Assembly: GCF_008386585.1 (NCBI RefSeq)
Contig: NZ_VUOB01000041.1
Location: forward strand, 186,252-250,251
DNA: 64,000 bases
From: Solihabitans fulvus
GTDB lineage: Bacteria > Actinomycetota > Actinomycetes > Mycobacteriales > Pseudonocardiaceae
Direction: 5' to 3'
The notes under the pieces were generated by a model. The model was not told the DNA's origin. It made no database searches and worked only from the letters and a program-made list of their open reading frames with translations. Positions 59,481 through 64,000 of the stretch are shown here, one piece after another. Position 1 is the stretch's first letter. Each line of letters opens with the position of its first letter. The translations under genes were made by a program, and so were the position numbers.

Positions 59481-60908
59481 GTGACGACCACCCAACCCAC
59501 CTCCACGGTCGACGCGGTCGCGTCGGCGAGCGCCGACGGGGCCGAGCTGCTCGTACCTGTCGAGGAACGCACCTCCCCGGCCCGCGAGTTCATGTGGATC
59601 TGGCACTCCGCGCAGTTCTCCTTCGGCGTCGTCGTGCTCGGCTCCGTCCCGGTGACCTTCGGCCTGAGCTGGTGGGGCAGCGTCAGCGCGGTGCTCGTCG
59701 GCCTGCTGATCGGCACCTTCGCGTTCGCCCCGCTCGCGCGCTTCGGCATGCGGACCGGCGCGACCGACGCGGTGTCCAGCGCGGCGCACTTCGGCGTGCG
59801 CGGCAGGCTGATCACCAACCTGATCACCCTGTGCGTGGCCATCGGCTTCTTCGCCATCGCGGTGTGGACCGGCTCGACGGCCGTGCTCGCCGCGGGCAAG
59901 CGGCTGATCGGCACGCCGACCGGACCCGGCGCGCTCGCGGTGGTCATCCCGCTGGTGGCCGCCGCCGTCGTCGCGGTCGCCGTGTTCGGCTACGGGGTGC
60001 TGCTGGCCACCTACAAGATCGTCACGGTGGTCGGCGGGCTGGTGCTGCTGGCGATGGTCGTGGTGCTCGCCCCGCACTTCGACGCCGGCTACCACGGCGG
60101 GCAGCTCGCGCTCGGCGGGTTCTGGCAGACCTGGCTGCTCGGCGTCACGTTCGCCGCCACCATCCCGCTCAGCTACGCCACCCTCCAGGGCGAGTACTCC
60201 TCGCACGTCGCGCCGAAGGTCAGCGACCGGTCCGCCGTGCTGTGGAACGGCGTCGGCATGTATCTCAGCAACGCGATCGCGCTGTCCGTCGGGATCTTCG
60301 CCACCACCATGTTCGCCGGCTCGACCGCGCCGTGGGTGATCGCGCTGACCGACACCGTGCCGGCCTGGTTCGCCGTGTTCGTGGTGGTGTTCGGCTTCGT
60401 CGGCACGCTGCCGCAGGGCGCGCTGTGCATCTACGCGGCCGGCATCACCGCCAACACCATCGCGCGGCGCGCCTCCAGGGTCGCCTGCACGCTGGTGATG
60501 TCCGTCGTCGGCGTCGGCGTCCTCTATCTCGGCGCGGTGGCCTACAACGCGATCGACTCGATCTCCACCTTCGTGCTGCTGTTGCTGGCGCTGATCGCGC
60601 CGTGGGCCGCGATCATGCTCGTCGGCTTCGGGCTGCGCCGAGGCAGGTACGCGCCGGAGGAGCTGCTGACCCCGCACGGGCGGTACTGGTTCAGCGGCGG
60701 GGTGAACCTGCGCGCGGTCGCCGCGTTCCTGCCGGCCGTCGCGCTCGGCCTGCTGCTGACCAGCAACACCATCTACACCGGACCGTTGGCGAACCTGGCC
60801 GGCGGCATCGACCTCAGCTCGGTCGTCCCGTTCCTGGTGGCCGGCGGGCTGTACTACCTGCTGTGCCGGATCTCCCCGGAACGGGCGGCGGCGCACGACC
60901 TGGTGTGA
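59481..60908 (+). CDS. NCS1-family nucleobase/cytosine-type permease
   Basis: This 475-aa protein has about twelve membrane helices and resembles the purine-cytosine permease (NCS1) family: PAREFMWIWHSAQFSFGVVVLGSVP, then LSYATLQGEYSSHVAPKVS and FVGTLPQGALCIYAAGITANT. NCS1 proteins move nucleobases and small N-heterocycles such as hydantoins. Next to a 2-nitroimidazole-type cluster it may move the product or an imidazole precursor. It starts at a GTG at 59481 after GGAGG. Its stop lies in a 15-bp tandem repeat. Confidence 0.83.
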   Translation: MTTTQPTSTVDAVASASADGAELLVPVEERTSPAREFMWIWHSAQFSFGVVVLGSVPVTFGLSWWGSVSAVLVGLLIGTFAFAPLARFGMRTGATDAVSSAAHFGVRGRLITNLITLCVAIGFFAIAVWTGSTAVLAAGKRLIGTPTGPGALAVVIPLVAAAVVAVAVFGYGVLLATYKIVTVVGGLVLLAMVVVLAPHFDAGYHGGQLALGGFWQTWLLGVTFAATIPLSYATLQGEYSSHVAPKVSDRSAVLWNGVGMYLSNAIALSVGIFATTMFAGSTAPWVIALTDTVPAWFAVFVVVFGFVGTLPQGALCIYAAGITANTIARRASRVACTLVMSVVGVGVLYLGAVAYNAIDSISTFVLLLLALIAPWAAIMLVGFGLRRGRYAPEELLTPHGRYWFSGGVNLRAVAAFLPAVALGLLLTSNTIYTGPLANLAGGIDLSSVVPFLVAGGLYYLLCRISPERAAAHDLV

Positions 60909-60931
60909 CGCGGCCCGGTGTGACGCGGTCC
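60902..60931 (+). repeat. 15-bp tandem duplication across the permease stop
   Basis: GGTGTGACGCGGCCC (60902-60916) is followed by GGTGTGACGCGGTCC (60917-60931), one base different. The first unit contains the TGA stop (60906-60908). It lies at the right end of the accessory region, just before hisH. Confidence 0.85.
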
Positions 60932-60978
60932 GGGGCAACGCGGCGGCCCGGCAGGGACGGATCCGTTAGCCTTGCCGG

Positions 60979-61614
60979 GTGCCTCGGGTCGTCGTGCTGG
61001 ACTACGGATTCGGAAACATACGTTCCGCCGAACGCGCCCTGCGGCGCGTCGGCGCCGACGTCGAGGTGACCGCGGACCATCGCGCGGCGCTGGCGGCCGA
61101 CGGCCTGGTCGTGCCGGGTGTCGGCGCGTTCGCGGCCTGCATGGACGGCCTGCGCGCGGTGCGCGGCGACCGGATCATCGGCGAGCGGCTGGCCGGCGGC
61201 CGACCGGTGATCGGGATCTGCGTCGGCATGCAGATCCTGTTCGAGCGCGGCATCGAGCACGGCGTCGAGGCGAAGGGCTGCGGGGAGTGGCCCGGCACCG
61301 TGGAGCGGCTGGCCGCCCCGGTCGTCCCGCACATGGGTTGGAACACCGTGCGCGCGCCGGAGGGCTCCCGGCTGTTCGCCGGGCTGGACGCGGACACCAG
61401 GTTCTACTTCGTGCACTCCTACGGCGTGCGCGACTGGGAGCTGACGCCGTCGGAGACGATCCGGCCGCCGCTGGTGACCTGGGCAACGCACGGCGAGGAC
61501 TTCGTCGCCGCCGTCGAGAACGGCGCGCTGTGGGCCACCCAGTTCCACCCGGAGAAGTCCGGCGACGCCGGCGCGCAGCTGCTGGAGAACTGGCTCGCCA
61601 CGACCGTCGACTGA
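60979..61614 (+). CDS. hisH: Imidazole glycerol phosphate synthase, glutaminase subunit
   Basis: This 211-aa class I glutamine amidotransferase begins VPRVVVLDYGFGNIRSAERAL. It has the nucleophilic cysteine in GICVGMQILFERG and the His-Glu pair in ATQFHPEKSGD. It supplies ammonia to HisF, which is not in this window. It starts at a GTG at 60979, 70 bp after the permease. In relatives it sits close behind hisB, so it is displaced here and needs its own promoter or readthrough. Confidence 0.97.
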   Translation: MPRVVVLDYGFGNIRSAERALRRVGADVEVTADHRAALAADGLVVPGVGAFAACMDGLRAVRGDRIIGERLAGGRPVIGICVGMQILFERGIEHGVEAKGCGEWPGTVERLAAPVVPHMGWNTVRAPEGSRLFAGLDADTRFYFVHSYGVRDWELTPSETIRPPLVTWATHGEDFVAAVENGALWATQFHPEKSGDAGAQLLENWLATTVD

Positions 61615-61708
61615 GACGGCGCGGCGGCCGGGGACACCGCCCCGGCACGGTCGCTGGCCGAGGCCGACGTCACGCCAGGCGAGTCTGTGGCGGCACCTCT
61701 AGTACGGT

Positions 61709-62449
61709 GTGCCCGTGACGTTTACGCTGCTCCCGGCCGTTGATGTGGCCGATGGCAAGGCCGTCCGCCTGGTTCAGGGCGAGGCCGGCACCGAGACCTC
61801 CTACGGCGATCCGCGCGACGCCGCGCTAGCCTGGCAGCAGGACGGCGCCGAGTGGGTCCATCTGGTCGACCTGGACGCCGCCTTCGGCCGTGGGTCCAAC
61901 CGCGAACTGCTGGCGAGGGTCGTCGGCGAGCTGGACGTCAAGGTGGAGCTGTCGGGCGGCATCCGCGACGACGAGTCGCTGGTCGCCGCGCTCGCCACCG
62001 GCTGCGCCAGGGTGAACCTCGGCACCGCCGCGTTGGAGGACCCGGCCTGGTGCGCCAAGGCGATCGCCGAGTACGGCGACCGGATCGCGGTCGGCCTCGA
62101 CGTCCGGATCAGCGAGAAGGGGCACCGGCTGGCCGCGCGCGGCTGGACCGAGGACGGCGGCGACCTGTGGGAGGTGCTCGACCGGCTGGACCGGGACGGC
62201 TGCGCCAGGTACGTGGTCACCGACGTCAGCAAGGACGGCACGCTCAAGGGCCCGAACATCGAGCTGCTGCACGAGGTCTGCGCCCGCACGGACGCGCCGG
62301 TGATCGCCTCCGGCGGGGTGTCCAGCGTGGCCGACCTGGTCCAGCTCGCCGAGCTGGTGCCGGACGGCCTCGAAGGGTCCATCGTCGGCAAGGCGCTCTA
62401 CGCCGGCGCGTTCACGCTGCCCGAGGCGCTGGCCGCCGTCCGAGGCTGA
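61709..62449 (+). CDS. priA: Phosphoribosyl isomerase A (HisA/TrpF, PriA)
   Basis: This 246-aa (beta/alpha)8-barrel enzyme isomerises ProFAR in histidine synthesis and, in actinobacteria, usually PRA in tryptophan synthesis as well. Catalytic aspartates are in LLPAVDVADGKAVRLVQGEAG and VVTDVSKDGTLKGPN. Phosphate loops SGGIRDDESL and ASGGVSSVADL follow. It starts at GTG 61709 or GTG 61715. It lies 94 bp after hisH. The dual role is inferred from the actinobacterial family. Confidence 0.95.
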   Translation: MPVTFTLLPAVDVADGKAVRLVQGEAGTETSYGDPRDAALAWQQDGAEWVHLVDLDAAFGRGSNRELLARVVGELDVKVELSGGIRDDESLVAALATGCARVNLGTAALEDPAWCAKAIAEYGDRIAVGLDVRISEKGHRLAARGWTEDGGDLWEVLDRLDRDGCARYVVTDVSKDGTLKGPNIELLHEVCARTDAPVIASGGVSSVADLVQLAELVPDGLEGSIVGKALYAGAFTLPEALAAVRG

Positions 62450-62485
62450 TTTCCTTACGTTCCTTACTTTCCTTACACACCAATG

Positions 62486-62524
62486 CCAACGTGACGCCGG
62501 GCGGCCGTCCCGGCGTCACGTTGG
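62486..62524. terminator. Strong bidirectional terminator after priA
   Basis: CCAACGTGACGCCGGG (62486-62501) pairs perfectly with CCCGGCGTCACGTTGG (62509-62524) around a 7-nt loop. It lies between the convergent priA and HTH-ClpN genes. Three TTCCTTAC repeats precede it, directly after the priA stop. Confidence 0.85.
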
Positions 62525-62545
62525 TCCGTCATGGACGATGCTCGG

Positions 62546-63277
62546 TCAGCTCAGCTGCTTCAGGATCTCCGCGAGCTGCGCGAGGATCAGCGGCTCCACG
62601 ACCTCCTTGGTGACGCCGAGCCGCACGAGCGTCCCGGCGGCGAGCTCGTCGCCCTCGGCGAGCACGCCCAACAGCAGGTGCTCGGTGCCGATGTAGTTGT
62701 GTTGCAGCAGCAGGGCCTCCCGCAGGGTCAGTTCGAGCGCCTTCTTCGCCTGCGGCGTGAACGGGAGGTGCCCCGGCAGGGTGTCCTGTGGCTCGGGCAG
62801 TTGCTCGACGATCGCCTTCCTGACGTCGGCCAGCGACGCGCCGAGCGCCTCCATCGTCCGTGCCGCAACGGCTTCCGGCTCGCCGAGCAGGGCGAGCACC
62901 AGGTGCTCCGGACCGATCTGCGGGCTGCCGGCGTTCCTGGCCTCCTCCTGCGCGAGGACGATCACGTGCCTGGCGCGGTCGGTGTACCGGCCGAAGGGGT
63001 GCTGCGCGCCGGACGCCGTCACGTCGGGCGGATCCTTTGGCACGAAGCGTTTCTGCGCGGCCTGTTTGCTCACGCCCATGCTCTGGCCGATCTCGGTCCA
63101 GGACGCGCCCGCGCGCCTGGCCTGGTCGACGAAGTGCCCGATGAGGTGGTCGGCCACCTCGCCGAGGTGATCCGCGGTGAGCACGGCGTCGCTGAGGTGG
63201 TCCAGCGCGCCGCCGTCGGGGTGTTGGTTCTTGACGAGAGTGATGAGGTCGTCCAGTCGGACGGATTCGGCTGCCAT
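62546..63277 (-). CDS. HTH protein with Clp N-terminal repeats
   Basis: This 243-aa protein has a helix-turn-helix at about residues 52-78 (AGASWTEIGQSMGVSKQAAQKRF). Two ClpC/ClpA N-domain repeats follow from about 93 (FGRYTDRARHVIVLAQEEARNAGSPQIGPEHLVLALLGEP and FTPQAKKALELTLREALLLQHNYIGTEHLLLGVLAEG). There is no ATPase part. Clp N-domains bind unfolded or arginine-phosphorylated proteins, so it may link protein damage to transcription. Two identical-pattern dyads lie just before its ATG, suggesting autoregulation. Confidence 0.85.
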   Translation of the reverse strand: MAAESVRLDDLITLVKNQHPDGGALDHLSDAVLTADHLGEVADHLIGHFVDQARRAGASWTEIGQSMGVSKQAAQKRFVPKDPPDVTASGAQHPFGRYTDRARHVIVLAQEEARNAGSPQIGPEHLVLALLGEPEAVAARTMEALGASLADVRKAIVEQLPEPQDTLPGHLPFTPQAKKALELTLREALLLQHNYIGTEHLLLGVLAEGDELAAGTLVRLGVTKEVVEPLILAQLAEILKQLS

Positions 63278-63279
63278 GC

Positions 63280-63325
63280 GTCAACCATAGGTTGACGATG
63301 CCGAGTGCGTCAACCTTGGGTTGAC
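63280..63325. promoter_or_regulatory. Two GTCAACC-N3-GGTTGAC operators
   Basis: GTCAACC-N3-GGTTGAC occurs at 63280-63296 and 63309-63325, perfect 7-bp dyads 29 bp apart centre to centre. The first ends 2 bp before the HTH-ClpN ATG (63277), and the second overlaps the stop of the upstream PPOX gene. They are very likely the binding sites of the HTH-ClpN protein. Confidence 0.75.
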
Positions 63326-63732
63326 GATTGGTCGGTCAGGGTGATCGCGATGCCGACGGTGCCCGTCCTGCCGCGCCGCAGCCTGCTGCCCAGCAGCACC
63401 AGCCTGCCGACGATCCCGTACTTCCGTGCGATCAGCGCGCGCACCTGGTCGGAGCCCTCGTCGTCGAGCAGCACGGCGTGGCAGGGCGCCGAATCGCCCG
63501 TCGGGTTGCCGCGCACGTCGCACGGGCCGACCTCGGCCGGCACTCCCGCCGCGCCCCCGCGCCGCACCCGCTTGGCCTTCCCTGAGTCCGCCGGCGTCCA
63601 GACCACCAGCTCCTCGCCCCGGCCCGCCACCCACACCGGCGTCGGCACCGCCCTGCCGTCCTTGCGGAAGGTGGTCAACAGCACGTACTTGCCCTCGGCA
63701 AGCCGCGCGACGGCGCGATCCTCGGAGCTCAC
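63310..63732 (-). CDS. PPOX-class (F420/flavin) split-barrel protein
   Basis: This 140-aa protein has the pyridoxamine-oxidase-like split barrel: VARLAEGKYVLLTTFRKDGRAVPTPVWVAGRGEELVVWT and ALIARKYGIVGRLVLLGSRL. The GRAVPTPVW pattern fits the PPOX class F420-dependent group, common in mycobacteria and relatives. F420 as cofactor is inferred. It starts at a GTG at 63732 and lies directly upstream of the HTH-ClpN gene on the same strand, 32 bp apart. Confidence 0.83.
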   Translation of the reverse strand: MSSEDRAVARLAEGKYVLLTTFRKDGRAVPTPVWVAGRGEELVVWTPADSGKAKRVRRGGAAGVPAEVGPCDVRGNPTGDSAPCHAVLLDDEGSDQVRALIARKYGIVGRLVLLGSRLRRGRTGTVGIAITLTDQSSTQG

Positions 63733-63860
63733 CGGGTAACGGTAGCGCCACGCGTCACGACATGCCGAAATGCAACCGTGCAGATCAGCTGTCGCGCTCC
63801 GCGTCGAGACCGGTACGGTGAGTGCTCGTTCCCGCTCTCTCCTGATGGGAGTCCGTGAGT

Positions 63861-64000
63861 CGTGAACGGCCCCGCTGACGCCGGCGGCACCGCCGCCGAC
63901 GCTCTCGACGCGTGGCGGGTCCCGCTCGCCGTCGAGTGGGCCGCCGCGATCAACGCGACCTGCTACGTGCCGATGTCCCCGAAGAAGCTGGAACGGCGGC
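63861..64000 (+). CDS. Truncated gene, possibly a c-di-GMP (GGDEF/EAL) protein N-terminus
   Basis: A GTG at 63861 opens 46 codons that run off the right edge. The visible N-terminus (DAWRVPLAVEWAAAINATCY, then VPMSPKKLERR) resembles the helical start that precedes GGDEF/EAL domains in some actinobacterial c-di-GMP proteins. That is a weak recognition; the defining domains are not in view. GGGAGTCCGTGAGTC upstream gives only a modest ribosome site. Confidence 0.45.

Larger units (their letters stand above)
49290..60978. other. Accessory region splitting the his operon
   Basis: The hisDCB block and the hisH-hisA block point the same way and are normally adjacent, but here are separated by this segment. 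It contains two TetR genes, an SDR, SoxR, a DMT-type exporter, an MBL-fold protein, a DsbA-like protein, a nitroimidazole-type biosynthetic cluster and an NCS1 permease. No integrase, transposase, tRNA or flanking direct repeat was seen, so the route of entry is unknown. Confidence 0.65.

Noticed and set aside
49290..60978. Integrative element or genomic island with defined ends
   Set aside because: No integrase, attachment-site repeat or tRNA was seen at either border, so only 'accessory region' is supported.

Overview
The window is high-G+C chromosomal DNA from an actinobacterium, most likely a member of the Pseudonocardiaceae (Saccharothrix, Lentzea, Actinosynnema or Kutzneria type). This placement is an inference. 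It rests on the many GTG starts, the Scr1-type HTH plus DUF397 gene pair, a SAM-IV riboswitch, a mycoredoxin-like protein, an F420-type PPOX protein, BsaP next to bioB and a PriA-type hisA. The core gene order (lspA-rluD ... dnaE ... bioA, bioD, bioB-bsaP-DUF2567 ... nrtR-nadABC ... hisDCB ... hisH-priA) resembles the M. tuberculosis Rv1539-Rv1603 region as I remember it, so this is conserved chromosome with accessory genes inserted.

Layout. 0-9 kb holds accessory genes: an ECF sigma factor, a TetR/START-domain divergent pair with a four-fold operator, a K+/H+ antiporter, a SAM-IV riboswitch in front of a cysteine-desulfurase-like enzyme, a sigma factor fused to a GAF domain, and a GNAT gene behind a 19-codon leader ORF. 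8.9-25 kb holds a stand-alone IF-1, lspA-rluD, HTH/DUF397/Uma2 genes, a LysR/MFS pair, an SDR/HTH divergent pair, a sugar-type ABC transporter and a spermidine-synthase-like methyltransferase. 25-46 kb holds dnaE, an orphan P450, an ABC-2 transporter, biotin genes (bioF is absent), NAD genes under a Nudix-type regulator with a clear palindrome, a nitrilase and an oligopeptide-type binding protein coupled to a PLP enzyme. 46-49.3 kb is hisDCB plus a small membrane protein, and 61-62.4 kb is hisH-hisA. 62.5-64 kb holds an HTH-ClpN protein, a PPOX protein and a truncated gene.

The main discovery lies between hisB and hisH. About 11.7 kb of accessory DNA (roughly 49.3-60.98 kb) splits what is normally one histidine operon. 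Its core (55.62-59.33 kb) is five tightly packed or overlapping genes: a MppP/RohP-type PLP arginine oxidase, a small DUF6190/PIN-like protein, a dihydrodipicolinate-synthase-fold aldolase, a haem-oxygenase-like diiron oxygenase with all seven expected metal ligands, and a Rieske protein. An NCS1 permease follows after two very strong hairpins. Apart from the Rieske gene, this set matches the roh pathway for azomycin (2-nitroimidazole), which runs L-arginine to 4-hydroxy-2-ketoarginine to guanidinoacetaldehyde to 2-aminoimidazole to 2-nitroimidazole. I therefore predict an azomycin-type nitroimidazole cluster in which a Rieske protein is cotranslated with the N-oxygenase as its probable electron donor.

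A second pattern runs through the whole window. At least ten genes carry a short tandem duplication (11 to about 25 bp, once about 126 bp) at or across their stop codon, so that extra copies of the gene's 3' end lie in the downstream spacer. No tRNA, rRNA, CRISPR array, transposase or integrase was seen.
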